A DNA stretch of 64,000 bases. It comes from an uncultured bacterium (GTDB taxonomy: Bacteria; Actinomycetota; Coriobacteriia; Coriobacteriales; Coriobacteriaceae). The stretch's first letter is position 1. Each line of letters starts with the position of its first letter. Of this stretch, positions 26,601 to 35,028 are shown in pieces. The translations under genes were made by a program, and so were the position numbers. The stretch is from NCBI GenBank assembly GCA_905214105.1, contig CAJMKK010000007.1, positions 1 through 64,000 on the forward strand, written 5' to 3'. Under the pieces are notes generated by a model. It was not told the DNA's origin. It saw nothing but the letters and a program-made list of their open reading frames with translations, and searched no databases.

Positions 26601-27415
26601 TTGCCCGCCCGCGCGTGATTATCCCGGTGTTCCCCGGCAACAACTGCGAGTACGACAGCGCCCGCGCCTTCCGCGCCGCCGGCGCCGAGGCCGACACCTT
26701 CGTGATCAACAACCTCACGCCCGAGGCGGTCGCCGAGAGCACCCACGAGCTTGCCCGCCGCATCCGTGCAAGCCAGATCGTCATGATCCCCGGCGGCTTC
26801 TCGGGCGGCGACGAGCCCGACGGCTCCGCCAAGTTCATCACGGCGTTCTTCCGCGCTCCCGAGGTCACCGAGGCGGTCCGCGACCTGCTCAAGGCCCGCG
26901 ATGGCCTGATGCTGGGCATCTGCAACGGCTTCCAGGCCCTGATCAAGCTCGGCCTAGTGCCCTACGGCGACATCGTCGACGCCACACCCGATGCGCCCAC
27001 GCTGACCTTTAACACCATCGGTCGTCACCAGAGCCGCCTGGTGCGCACCCGCATCTCGTCCAATCTGTCCCCGTGGCTGTCGCAGTGCAGCCTGGACGAC
27101 CCCTACACCGTCGCTATCAGCCACGGCGAGGGCCGCTTTGTCGCCAACGACGAGGTACTCGCCCAGCTGATCGCCAACGGCCAGGTCGCCACGCAGTACG
27201 TGGGCGAGGACGGCAAGCCGAGCATGGACCTTTCCGTCAACCCCAACGGCTCCGCACTTGCCATCGAGGGCATCACGAGCCCCGACGGCCGCGTCCTGGG
27301 CAAGATGGGCCATGCCGAGCGCCGCGGCGACAACCTGTACCGCAACGTACCCGAGCATGTCCCCGGCGATAAGTTCATGCCAATCTTTGAGAGCGGCGTA
27401 GCCTACTTCGCTTAA
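23669..27415 (+). CDS. purL: Phosphoribosylformylglycinamidine synthase (single-chain)
   Basis: Converts FGAR plus glutamine and ATP to FGAM, step four of purine synthesis. The 1248 residues are one chain with the N-terminal PurS-like region, two AIR-synthase-like halves (NHPTEIEPFGGAATCVGG; GGKDSMSGSF) and a C-terminal class I amidotransferase with nucleophile Cys1085 in GICNGFQ. The start MVSRIYVEKKPGFDVEAQQ at 23669 is set by homology and an AGGAAGG upstream; the frame to 23561 is not supported. No other pur genes are adjacent, and no purine riboswitch was recognised upstream. Confidence 0.96.
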   Translation: MVSRIYVEKKPGFDVEAQQLKGELTEILGIKGIEALRIINRYDVEGIDEELFRSCVPTVFSEPQVDVTYDELPASDGAVFAVEFLPGQFDQRADSASECVQLISQGERPAVRSAKVYMISGALDEAAIEAIKHYVVNPVEARIASLDLPETLYMETPEPQPVEVLDGFRELDEAGLAAFISDRGLAMDEADIAFCQQYFRDEDRDPTITEIRVIDTYWSDHCRHTTFGTVLDDVTIDDAVVQQAFDRYMEMRHELGRDAKPVCLMDMGTIGAKYLKKTGVMTDVDESEEINACTVKVKVDVDGEDQDWLFLFKNETHNHPTEIEPFGGAATCVGGAIRDPLSGRSYVYQAMRVTGAGDPTVPVSETLEGKLPQRKLVTTAAAGYSSYGNQIGLATGQVNELYHPGYVAKRMEVGAVVGATPANHVRRECPAPTDKIILLGGRTGRDGIGGATGSSKTQNTESIETSGAEVQKGNAPVERKLQRLFRRGDACRLIKRCNDFGAGGVSVAVGELADGLYVDLDTVTKKYDGLDGTELAISESQERMACAVADGDVEEFMGYAAEENLEATVIAEVTAEPRMRMAWNGVAIVDLSREFLNSNGAPKHQVAHVCARSVWQPSWAGTTLAERMTSLVTDLNVASNKGLSERFDSTIGAATVLMPFGGKTQLTPSSAMVAKFPVDGETTTASAMAWGFNPYLMEADQFAGAYLSVVESIAKLVAAGFEHKRAYLSFQEYFERLRTEAERWGKPTAAVLGALMAQVDLGAGAIGGKDSMSGSFEDEAGELNVPPTLISFAVAVGKAARAVSPEFKGLTHRVVRIAPATYGEDYRPDAQQLLAAFDAVEALTATGDALAVSTPGYGCGAESLFKMCVGNQIGIELAEDVDVESLFTPLYGSFIVELAEDAELPEVADGVVVEPLGTTVEGYVIDTGSEVIELAELQEAWESGIEGVFAYRSAGETAEVETIDFRAKDIHVYGGAKIARPRVIIPVFPGNNCEYDSARAFRAAGAEADTFVINNLTPEAVAESTHELARRIRASQIVMIPGGFSGGDEPDGSAKFITAFFRAPEVTEAVRDLLKARDGLMLGICNGFQALIKLGLVPYGDIVDATPDAPTLTFNTIGRHQSRLVRTRISSNLSPWLSQCSLDDPYTVAISHGEGRFVANDEVLAQLIANGQVATQYVGEDGKPSMDLSVNPNGSALAIEGITSPDGRVLGKMGHAERRGDNLYRNVPEHVPGDKFMPIFESGVAYFA

Positions 27416-27452
27416 AGCTTTCCCATCGGGTACAATTCCCTCGGGTAACAAC

Positions 27453-27487
27453 ACCCGTCACCGGCACGCCCGGTGGCGGGTTCTTTT
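27453..27487 (+). terminator. Terminator of purL
   Basis: ACCCGTCACCGG pairs imperfectly with CCGGTGGCGGGT around a short loop and is followed by TTCTTTTTT. Confidence 0.9.
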
Positions 27488-27516
27488 TTGCTTTGCGCGT
27501 ATAGGAGAAGGACATC

Positions 27517-28452
27517 ATGGAAAGCCGCAAGCCGCATCTCGCCACCCTGCCCGGACTTATCCTGGGCTGTCTTGTTTGCTGTGCACTCTGGGGATCGGCC
27601 TTTCCCTGCATCAAGATCGGCTACGCGCTCTTTGGGATCCCGGCGCACGATAGCGCCTCGCAGCTACTCTTTGCAGGTTTGCGCTTCACGCTTGCCGGCA
27701 TCCTGGTTATCGTCGGTATGAGCACAGCTCAGCGCCGCCCGCTCGTCCCACAGGTACGCGATATCAAGCCCATCTGCATCCTGTCACTCTTCCAGACTAT
27801 CGGGCAGTACTTCTTTTTCTATCTGGGACTCTCGCGCGCCAGTGCCATGTCAAGTTCCATCATCGAGGCCAGCGCCAACTTCTTAGCCATCCTCTTTGCC
27901 GCCCTGGCGTTTCGCACCGAAAAGCTCGATGCGGCCAAGGTACTAGGCTGTGTGCTGGGCTTTGCCGGCGTCGCGCTCGTCAACCTTTCGGGCGCGAACG
28001 GTACCTTTGGCTTTACGCTCGACGGCGAGGGCTTTATCCTGGCCTCCACCATCGCGGGTGCCCTTTCGACCTGCCTCATTGGCATCTTCTCGCGCGAGCA
28101 TGACGGCGTCTTGCTTGCCGGGTGGCAGTTCTTGGTCGGCGGCCTGGTCCTTACCGTCATCGGGTTTTTGATGGGCGGCACGCTCTCCCCCACCGCGATC
28201 ATCCCCGCCATCGCGCTCATTATCTATATGGCACTCATCTCCGCCGTCGCATACTCGCTATGGTCGCGCCTGCTTGCCGTCAACCCCGTCAGCCGCGTCT
28301 CGGTCTTTGGGTTTATGAACCCCGTCTTTGGTGTGCTGCTGAGCGCGCTGCTGCTCGGCGAGGGCGCCGGCACGAGCCCCGTTACCGTCATCGTTGCCCT
28401 GCTGTTGGTCTGCGGCGGCATCATCATCGTCAACAGGCCTAAAAAGGCCTAG
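27517..28452 (+). CDS. EamA/DMT-superfamily transporter
   Basis: A 311-residue membrane protein with ten hydrophobic helices arranged as two EamA repeats, typical of drug/metabolite transporters (RhaT/YdcZ type). Recognisable features are LVCCALWGSAFPCIKIGYALFG at the start, ASAMSSSIIEASANFLAILFAAL near the end of repeat one and NPVSRVSVFGFMNPVFGVLLSALLLGE in repeat two. It probably exports amino acids or other small metabolites; the substrate is unknown. A strong GGAGAAGG precedes the ATG. Confidence 0.88.
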   Translation: MESRKPHLATLPGLILGCLVCCALWGSAFPCIKIGYALFGIPAHDSASQLLFAGLRFTLAGILVIVGMSTAQRRPLVPQVRDIKPICILSLFQTIGQYFFFYLGLSRASAMSSSIIEASANFLAILFAALAFRTEKLDAAKVLGCVLGFAGVALVNLSGANGTFGFTLDGEGFILASTIAGALSTCLIGIFSREHDGVLLAGWQFLVGGLVLTVIGFLMGGTLSPTAIIPAIALIIYMALISAVAYSLWSRLLAVNPVSRVSVFGFMNPVFGVLLSALLLGEGAGTSPVTVIVALLLVCGGIIIVNRPKKA

Positions 28453-28519
28453 CGAACTGCCCTTATTTAGCAGAGGGGATTCACATACTTTAGTTTAATG
28501 GAGTACATCGGAGAGCCGA

Positions 28520-28553
28520 GGGCCGCCATGCACGCAAGCGTGCGCCTCTTTTT
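28520..28553 (+). terminator. Terminator of the DMT transporter gene
   Basis: Stem GCACGC/GCGTGC (28530-28535 with 28538-28543), extended by GAGG/CCTC, then TTTTTCT. It abuts the stop codon of the opposing GGDEF gene. Confidence 0.8.
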
Positions 28554-29696
28554 CTAGCGTATCTGGGCGCCGGCTTTCTTCTTCTCGCGCTTTACGCGGT
28601 AGAGCTCCGCGTCGGCGGCGCGAAGCAAGTCTTGCCAGGTATCGACACCATCACCGACCCGTGCATAGCCGATGGACATCCGCAACAGATACGGCACCTC
28701 GGCGCGTGCGAGCTCATCGTTGATTGACGCGCACAGACGTATGATGTCCTGGTCCGCTGCCGCCTTTTGGAGCACCACGAACTCGTCGCCGCCATAACGT
28801 GCGATAAAGCCACCAGACGCCGAGCAGACCTCTTTGAGCGTAGCAGATATGACCTGGAGGGCATGATCGCCCTCAACATGTCCATACCGGTCGTTAATCT
28901 GCTTAAAGCCGTCAGCGTCCATCATAAGCAGATACACACCATCGGCCTGGTCAATACCCGAGAACAGCGACAGCATATAGGTCTCAAAACGGTTGCGATT
29001 GTTAAGGCCAGTCAACGGGTCGGTCGAGATCAGCTGCTCCTGGCAGATGATGTAGAGCAGCTGGATGCTCAGCGTTATACCGACACAAAGGCCCGGTACC
29101 GAAAACAAAACCTGGAAGGTACCGCCCACCAGAGCGGGAATCGCAAAAAAGGCTAGGGTGTGATAAATGGCCTTCTTTTGCAGGCTTTCGACTTTTTGAG
29201 CCTGAATAAAGGCATGCAAGGACGTATATATAACGTAGCAGTAGCTCACGATGGGCTGGATCATATAAGCAAAGCCGCGACGATATACGCCCTGTGCATC
29301 GATATAGAACATAGCGTGCGTCCAGTAGCTGGTAAATGCCAGCACGACCACCAATGCGGTTGGCAACGTTAAAAGTACCACCCTGTAGGGCGTGGTCAGG
29401 AGCCGTGAGCCCTGCATCGTCTCGGAATAGAAAAACCAAATGAGGCACGCGATGGCGAACAGCGAAAACGAGACCGCGTTGGAAATCCAGTTGGCCGTGA
29501 TGCCTACAGGAGTGTTCACGCCGTCCGAGAGCGTCCAGATCATATCGAAGAAAATGTAGGCAGCAGACGTGTAGCCCAGCATGCTAAACAAAAGCTGCTG
29601 GGTGCTCGAGAACAGGGAGCGGCGGCTTCGTACGGCAAGCCCGATAAGAACAATCATGCATAGCAGAAATATCTCGATCTTGAGTGCCTTAACCAC
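28554..29696 (-). CDS. Membrane diguanylate cyclase (GGDEF)
   Basis: A 380-residue protein with six or seven hydrophobic helices in the first ~210 residues and a C-terminal GGDEF domain (motif intact at 302-306, RYGGDEF). It should make cyclic di-GMP. The inhibitory RxxD site expected a few residues before GGDEF is absent, so product feedback is unlikely. The membrane part resembles a 7TM-type sensor but no family is assigned. The GTG at 29696 has GGAGGG seven bases upstream; the frame beyond it is rejected. No phosphodiesterase is adjacent. Confidence 0.87.
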   Translation of the reverse strand: MVKALKIEIFLLCMIVLIGLAVRSRRSLFSSTQQLLFSMLGYTSAAYIFFDMIWTLSDGVNTPVGITANWISNAVSFSLFAIACLIWFFYSETMQGSRLLTTPYRVVLLTLPTALVVVLAFTSYWTHAMFYIDAQGVYRRGFAYMIQPIVSYCYVIYTSLHAFIQAQKVESLQKKAIYHTLAFFAIPALVGGTFQVLFSVPGLCVGITLSIQLLYIICQEQLISTDPLTGLNNRNRFETYMLSLFSGIDQADGVYLLMMDADGFKQINDRYGHVEGDHALQVISATLKEVCSASGGFIARYGGDEFVVLQKAAADQDIIRLCASINDELARAEVPYLLRMSIGYARVGDGVDTWQDLLRAADAELYRVKREKKKAGAQIR

Positions 29697-29794
29697 TAGA
29701 CGCCCTCCCTTCAATATCCAAGTGGTCAGAATCGCCCGATTCGTGTCTGGGCAATATACGCCCCTTACTCCGCAGGGGTAAAGGGAATAATAGC

Positions 29795-29840
29795 AGAGCG
29801 CCCGAACGTTACTGCAAGACAGCTCTCGTTCGGGCGCTCT
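29795..29840 (-). terminator. Terminator-like inverted repeat after kdgT
   Basis: Perfect 14-bp arms (29795-29808 and 29827-29840, AGAGCGCCCGAACG) enclose 18 bases just past the kdgT stop. No strong U-run follows. Confidence 0.7.
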
Positions 29841-29886
29841 GACGGCGCGAATTGCACACGCCGGCTTGATTGACTCGCGTCGACGA

Positions 29887-30909
29887 TTACTCGCCGTCGA
29901 TGTCGGTCGCGACGGCCTCCTCAATAGCCTCGACGCCTTCGGCCGACAGATCCTCTTTGCCGTGGCAGAACTTCTTATCGACCCAGCCGGTCAGAATCGG
30001 AGCCATGATTGCCGTGATGATAACGGCAGTGGCGATCTGGGCGTACGCGGTGGGTGCAAGCTCGGCGTAGCGCGGCGCGACCTCGGCGAGGGCGACCGGC
30101 GTGGTCATGGCCGTGCCGGCAATGGTGGAGCATGCCACAGCCGCCTTACCGTTGCCGCCACACAGGCGCTCGAAGGCAAAGGTAATGGGACCGACGATAA
30201 AGAGCGTGATGAGGCCCAGCAGGATGCCCGAAATGCCACCGGCGATGAAGCTCGAAAGGCTCATGGACGCACCGAGCTGAAATCCGATGACGGCAATCGC
30301 GGGATTGGCACCGGGAACCAGCAGGTTCTTGATAAACGGGAACAGGTTGCCCAAAACCATGCCAATAACGAGTGGCAAGATGGAGCCGATAATGGTGCCA
30401 ATGGGAATGTTGGCGAGGCCGGAAACACCGAGGATGATCATCGTGACGGCGGGGCCGGCCGTAAAGAACAGGATACCGACGGCGCCCTGCTCGGACTCAT
30501 CGCCGAACTCGCCCATGATGCCCGTATAGAGCGCCATGTTGCAAAACGTGATGCCGCCGATGATAGACACGGAGCTCAGACCCAGGAAGTTGTCGTTAAA
30601 GAAATATGCCACGCCCAGGCCGAGAGCCGCTGCGACGACCAGCTTGGGGATCAGCACGACGATGCCGGTCTTGATGGCGCCCGGCGTGGACTTAAAGCTG
30701 ATGCCGGCGCCCACAAACAGCAGGATCGCGGCGACGATGGTATTGGACCCACCGCGGCAGGCAGCCGTAAAGAAGCCGCCGATCTCAAAAACCTGCGGGC
30801 AGAAGGTGTTGAGCAAAAGACCGACGATCATGGGATAGATCATGATGTCGCCCGGGATGCGCGGGACCTTGAATTTCTTTTGCTCGTTGGCGGTTGCTTC
30901 CTGTGCCAT
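29887..30909 (-). CDS. kdgT: 2-keto-3-deoxygluconate permease family protein
   Basis: A 340-residue membrane protein with about ten hydrophobic helices in the KdgT family of proton-coupled 2-keto-3-deoxygluconate uptake. Matching segments are IPGDIMIYPMIVGLLLNTFCPQ, GGSNTIVAAILLFVGAGISFK, CNMALYTGIMGEFGDESEQGA and an acidic C-terminal tail. No pectin or uronate catabolic genes lie in the window, so the substrate is open. The start at 30909 follows GGGGGTTTC. Monocistronic. Confidence 0.85.
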   Translation of the reverse strand: MAQEATANEQKKFKVPRIPGDIMIYPMIVGLLLNTFCPQVFEIGGFFTAACRGGSNTIVAAILLFVGAGISFKSTPGAIKTGIVVLIPKLVVAAALGLGVAYFFNDNFLGLSSVSIIGGITFCNMALYTGIMGEFGDESEQGAVGILFFTAGPAVTMIILGVSGLANIPIGTIIGSILPLVIGMVLGNLFPFIKNLLVPGANPAIAVIGFQLGASMSLSSFIAGGISGILLGLITLFIVGPITFAFERLCGGNGKAAVACSTIAGTAMTTPVALAEVAPRYAELAPTAYAQIATAVIITAIMAPILTGWVDKKFCHGKEDLSAEGVEAIEEAVATDIDGE

Positions 30910-31059
30910 GAAACCCCCATTTTCGCTGACGGGATACAAAAGCCCACGTCACGCTTTGCTACAGTAAAGTTTGACCATGGTACCAGAAGAAATAGACCAG
31001 CTCGGTGAAAAATCCGACAAGTTGGGATGGAACGAGATTCGGCGCCCGCGACGCCACCC

Positions 31060-31383
31060 CTATATAAGACTCAAGACGATATAGAACACGATGCCCGAGA
31101 CGCAGCACCACAACATCGATTTTGTCTTGATTGCCACCGCCACGACGCCGGCGGCCGCAATCCAGGGAACCAAGGCAGGCCAGAGTCCCGCGTCGAACGC
31201 GCCGGGGCTCACCAAGTCGTTGGCGACCAGCGCGGCAAAGGCAGCGGGCGGGATATAGCCTAGGGCCTCGGTAATGCGGGGCGACAGGGTCCGCCCGCGC
31301 AAGGCGAACGCCGGCGCGATGCGAAAGAACGCGATAGCAGCCCACGACGACAGCCACAGAACCAAGAACTCGTTAACGGGCAT
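31060..31383 (-). CDS. azlD: AzlD-family branched-chain amino acid exporter subunit
   Basis: Small membrane partner of AzlC, 107 residues with four hydrophobic helices. The family pattern is visible in ITEALGYIPPAAFAALVANDL, and in PWIAAAGVVAVAIKTKSMLWCCVSGIVFY. The start at 31383 overlaps the end of azlC by 11 bp, the usual azlCD arrangement. Confidence 0.9.
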   Translation of the reverse strand: MPVNEFLVLWLSSWAAIAFFRIAPAFALRGRTLSPRITEALGYIPPAAFAALVANDLVSPGAFDAGLWPALVPWIAAAGVVAVAIKTKSMLWCCVSGIVFYIVLSLI

Positions 31384-32065
31384 CGCGGGCACCTCTTCCG
31401 TCAAATACAGCATCGCACGCCAGCGCAATGGCAATGCCGACCACGACGCTTGTCGGCACGGCAATATTCGTGAGGCCCAAGAACTTACATACGGCGACGG
31501 ACACCGCGCCCGAAACCGCCGCGACAACGTTGCCGCGCGACAGCCGCTGCGAAAAGAGCAGGCAGATAAAGAGCGAGGTGCAGACAAAAGCTGCAATGGC
31601 GGTGGGAACATCGACAACGGCGCCGACGATGGCGCCCATCGTACACGAAACGCCCCATGTTGCGATGAGGATCACGTTGAGCACAAAGGACTCGCGCGGG
31701 CCCCAATCCTCCCCTTCAACCAACTTGGCAAGCGAGATGCCATATGCCTCCTCGGTAAGTGTCGCGGCAACAGCCAGCGTCTGACGCTTCGAGGCACCCG
31801 TCAGATGCGGCGCGATCGATGCCGAGTAAAGCGCAAAACGCGAGGAGATGGCGGCAACGCTCGCGATAATCGAAGGTGCCGGTACACCCGCCAGCCAAAG
31901 ATTGCAGATCATAAACTGGCCGCTGCCCGTCACAAACGTGCTGCTCAGGGCAAAGACCATCCAGGGTTCCATTCCCGTCTGCCCCATGATCATTCCGCAC
32001 GGCGCGCCTATCGCAACATAGGTAAGCATCACCGGCCAGACGGTTTTAACGATTTTGAGCACCAT
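31373..32065 (-). CDS. azlC: AzlC-family branched-chain amino acid exporter subunit
   Basis: Large membrane subunit of an AzlCD exporter, about 230 residues with eight hydrophobic segments. Family features include YVAIGAPCGMIMGQTGMEPW, STFVTGSGQFMICNLWLAG, and TLTEEAYGISL. AzlCD exports branched-chain amino acids or analogues in Bacillus. With livKHMGF 12 kb away, this genome both imports and exports this class. The start at 32065 (MVLKIVKTVWPV) is set by homology; the upstream extension is hydrophilic and lacks support. Confidence 0.88.
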   Translation of the reverse strand: MVLKIVKTVWPVMLTYVAIGAPCGMIMGQTGMEPWMVFALSSTFVTGSGQFMICNLWLAGVPAPSIIASVAAISSRFALYSASIAPHLTGASKRQTLAVAATLTEEAYGISLAKLVEGEDWGPRESFVLNVILIATWGVSCTMGAIVGAVVDVPTAIAAFVCTSLFICLLFSQRLSRGNVVAAVSGAVSVAVCKFLGLTNIAVPTSVVVGIAIALACDAVFDGRGARDAR

Positions 32066-32191
32066 ACGCTTCTCATCCTGACAAGGTCTCCGAGCCGCAT
32101 GTAGCGACACGGCAGAATCATCATCCGACAACAACCGAGTTCACCTACAATTGCCACCGGATCGAAAGACACAACTTTTTAGGAAGTCATT

Positions 32192-33004
32192 ATGACAGCT
32201 ATCGATCGAGACCGGGCGCGCGCGGCCTTCAAAAGCTACACCGATGCCTACGACGCCACCAACCCACGCATCGCGCTCAAAATCGAGCATACGTACCACG
32301 TGGCCGAGGCATGCGATGCCGTAGCGCGCGAGCAGGGCTGGTCGTCAGAAGATATTGACCTAGCATGGCTTTGCGGCCTGCTACACGATATGGGCCGCTT
32401 TGAGCAGCTGCGACGCTGGGACACCTTTAAGGACGCCGAGAGCATGAGCCATGCGGCGCTGGGCATCGAGGTCCTCTTTGGCGAGAATCCCGCCGATGCA
32501 CCCGCCGTAACGAGTATCCGCGACTTTATCGATGACCCGGCAGAAGATGAGCTCATCCGAGCGAGCATTGCCTATCACAGCGATTTCCGTCTACCCGCGC
32601 AGCTCGACGTGCGCACGCGAAGCTTCTGCGATATCGTGCGCGATGGTGACAAGATCGACATTATGCGCACCATCGCCGACAGCACCGTCGACACCATCCT
32701 CAAGGTGGACGAGAAGACGTTTCTCGGCAGCCGTTTCTCGTCGCCGACACTTGCCGCCTTTGACGAGCACCGCTGCGTCGCACGCGATGAACGCAACGAG
32801 CCCGCAGACTACCTGGTGGGACTCATCTGCTTTATGTTTGAGCTCGTCTATCCAGCAAGCCGCGCGCTGGCGCGCGAACAGGGCGATATCCACCGCCTGC
32901 TCGACGCGCCCTTTGGCATTACGCGACCCTTTACCGACCCCGCCACGCAGGCAACCTGGAGCCGTCTAAAGGACGAGATGCGTGACTGGCTGGCGCGCGC
33001 CTAA
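32192..33004 (+). CDS. HD-domain phosphohydrolase
   Basis: A 270-residue protein with an HD domain near the N-terminus: His in IEHTYHVAEA (about 36), the HD pair at 65-66 in LLHDMGRFEQL, and a later ASIAYHSDFRLP...RDGDKIDIM segment supplying His and Asp ligands. Such proteins hydrolyse nucleotides or cyclic nucleotides; the substrate is unknown. AGGAAG precedes the ATG. Its stop overlaps the etfA stop by two bases in a tail-to-tail arrangement. Confidence 0.85.
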   Translation: MTAIDRDRARAAFKSYTDAYDATNPRIALKIEHTYHVAEACDAVAREQGWSSEDIDLAWLCGLLHDMGRFEQLRRWDTFKDAESMSHAALGIEVLFGENPADAPAVTSIRDFIDDPAEDELIRASIAYHSDFRLPAQLDVRTRSFCDIVRDGDKIDIMRTIADSTVDTILKVDEKTFLGSRFSSPTLAAFDEHRCVARDERNEPADYLVGLICFMFELVYPASRALAREQGDIHRLLDAPFGITRPFTDPATQATWSRLKDEMRDWLARA

Positions 33005-34206
33005 CGCTCAAGCTGGGCCAGCAGCTCCTCAACGACCTCGACGGCGTCCCCAACAACCTTGTACTGGGCAGCACCGAAAATGGGGGCATCCGGGTCCTCG
33101 TTGATGGCGATAATGCACTCCGCCCCACCGATGCCGGCAAGATGCTGGATGGCGCCCGAAACACCAATACTCACGAGAAGCTTAGGCGAAACCGATACGC
33201 CGGTCTGGCCAATCTGATGGCGATACTCCAACCAGCCGGCCTCCACGACAGGTCGCGTGCAGCCAAGCTCGGCTCCCAGAGCCTCGGCGAGCCTTCGCAT
33301 CAGGGGCAGATTCTTCTTGGAGCCAATGCCGCGGCCCACCACGACCAAGCGCTCGGCATCGGCGATCGAGGCCTGCCGCCCCCACTCCTCGGCGGGAATC
33401 GAGATCTCGACACGGGCCTTAGCATCATCCGCAAGCGATATCTGGGTGATCGTGCCGGAGCGGCCGTAGTCAAAGTCGGGTGCCTTAAAGATGCCGGGAC
33501 GAACCGTTGCCATCTGGGGACGATGATTGGGGCAGACGATGGTGGCCATCAGGTTGCCGCCAAACGCCGGACGCGTCTGTTGCAGCAGTCCCGTCTCCGT
33601 ATCCATCGAAAGTACGGTGCAGTCAGCCGTAAGGCCCGTCTGCAAGCGCACGGCAACGCCGGGTGCCAGTTCGCGGCCAAAAGCGGTCGCACCGTATAGG
33701 ATGGCCTCGGGTTTGCATTCGGCTACCAAATCGCAGATCAAGCGGGCGTAGACCTCCGCATCGTTTTGGCGCAGGCGCTCGTCGCGACAGGCCAGGACTT
33801 CGTCGGCGCCTGCGCAAACCAGATGCTCCAGGTCACCGAGAGAACCCTCGGGGGCCATACCGACCAGTGCCACCAGACGGCAGCCGCGAGCATCGGCAAG
33901 CTCGCGGCCCTTGCCCATGAGCTCATAGGCAACGGGAGTCACCGTATCGTGCTCGTCAGTTTGCACGAAGACCCAAATGTCTCGATACGCATCGAGGTCA
34001 ACCGCACCAGCGGCCTCATCACGCTCGATCGAGATAGCGTTGACAGGGCAGGCGTCGACGCACCCACCGCATAGGATGCAGCCGTAGGTTACGTGGGCGC
34101 ATCGGTTGGGTCGCTCGCCTTCCACTACGATGCCGCCCGAGGCACAGGCGCGAACGCAGCGACCGCAGCCGATACAGGCTTCGCTATCGATAATCAGTCC
34201 GCTCAT
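33001..34206 (-). CDS. EtfA with N-terminal 2[4Fe-4S] ferredoxin domain (LctC-like)
   Basis: Alpha subunit of an electron-transfer flavoprotein, 401 residues. Residues ~1-65 form a ferredoxin domain with CIGCGRCVRAC and CILCGGCVDACP, two [4Fe-4S] cluster motifs absent from ordinary EtfA. The remainder is EtfA with the FAD-binding segment GQTGVSVSPKLLVSIGVSGAIQHLAG and INEDPDAPIF. The extra ferredoxin domain is also found in LctC of the Acetobacterium electron-confurcating lactate dehydrogenase. Its ATG directly follows the etfB stop. Third gene of lctD-etfB-etfA. Confidence 0.92.
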   Translation of the reverse strand: MSGLIIDSEACIGCGRCVRACASGGIVVEGERPNRCAHVTYGCILCGGCVDACPVNAISIERDEAAGAVDLDAYRDIWVFVQTDEHDTVTPVAYELMGKGRELADARGCRLVALVGMAPEGSLGDLEHLVCAGADEVLACRDERLRQNDAEVYARLICDLVAECKPEAILYGATAFGRELAPGVAVRLQTGLTADCTVLSMDTETGLLQQTRPAFGGNLMATIVCPNHRPQMATVRPGIFKAPDFDYGRSGTITQISLADDAKARVEISIPAEEWGRQASIADAERLVVVGRGIGSKKNLPLMRRLAEALGAELGCTRPVVEAGWLEYRHQIGQTGVSVSPKLLVSIGVSGAIQHLAGIGGAECIIAINEDPDAPIFGAAQYKVVGDAVEVVEELLAQLER

Positions 34207-35028
34207 CTATGCCATCCCCTCGATAATCTTGGCAAGTTCTACCGCCTGCTCGGACGCCGTCCCCTCAACGGCCTTGCACGTTTGGTCACGGTCGGGCACA
34301 AACGAGCGCACGACCTGTGTCGGCGACCCGGCAAGACCGCAACGCGCGGGGTCGGCGTTCACGTCGGCGGCACTGACCACGCGCACGTCCGCCTCCTCTG
34401 CCGCGCGAATACCGGCAATACTCGGCATACGCAACTGGCCAATCTCCTTGGCAGTCGTCATCGCGCACGGCATCTCCAGGCACACCGTTTCCTCGCCAGC
34501 ATCGCATCCGTGAACGAGCGCCAGCGAGCCACACGTCGTAAAGCCCGCGCTTTGCACGCAGCTCACGTCGGTCACGCAGGGAATCTCAAAGGCACCGGCA
34601 AGCTCGGGACCAATCTGGGCCGTATCGCCATCCACCGCCATCTTGCCGCAGATGAGCAGGTCGAAGTCCTCGTCGAGCGCCTCGATGCCGCACTTAAGGG
34701 CATAGGTGGTTGCCAGGGTATCGGCACCTGCAAAGGCGCGATCGGTTAGCAGCAGTGCGTCATCGGCGCCTCGGGCGATGCAGTCGCGCAGCAGCGACTC
34801 GGTCGCGGGGATGCCCATCGACACCACCGTTACGCGCACGTCCATGCCAAAGCCGATAAAGTCGTCTTTCAGCGCCAGCGCGCATTCGAGGGCGCTTGCA
34901 TCGAACGGGTTAATGACCGCCTGTTTGCCATCACGCACGATAGTATTGGTCTTGGGGTCCATCTTGACCTCGGTGCTTCCGGGCACCGCCTTGACGCACA
35001 CCACCATATGGAAATCGCTCATCTTCAC
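34207..35028 (-). CDS. EtfB, electron-transfer flavoprotein beta subunit (LctB-like)
   Basis: Beta subunit of the ETF, 273 residues. It shows the conserved HMVVCVKAVPGSTEVKMDPKTNTIVRDG opening, NPFDASALECALAL, ADDALLLTDRAFAGADTLATTYAL and DLLICGKMAVDGDTAQIGPELA. The last segment belongs to the nucleotide-binding region where bifurcating ETFs hold their second FAD. The GTG start overlaps the TGA of the upstream dehydrogenase (GTGA), so the proteins are made in a coupled way. Confidence 0.93.
   Translation of the reverse strand: MKMSDFHMVVCVKAVPGSTEVKMDPKTNTIVRDGKQAVINPFDASALECALALKDDFIGFGMDVRVTVVSMGIPATESLLRDCIARGADDALLLTDRAFAGADTLATTYALKCGIEALDEDFDLLICGKMAVDGDTAQIGPELAGAFEIPCVTDVSCVQSAGFTTCGSLALVHGCDAGEETVCLEMPCAMTTAKEIGQLRMPSIAGIRAAEEADVRVVSAADVNADPARCGLAGSPTQVVRSFVPDRDQTCKAVEGTASEQAVELAKIIEGMA

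Noticed and set aside
23651..26746. 1031-residue open frame antisense to purL
   Set aside because: High GC keeps the third frame open; the low-complexity Gly/Ala/Leu/His composition and perfect match of purL to its family show it is a shadow.
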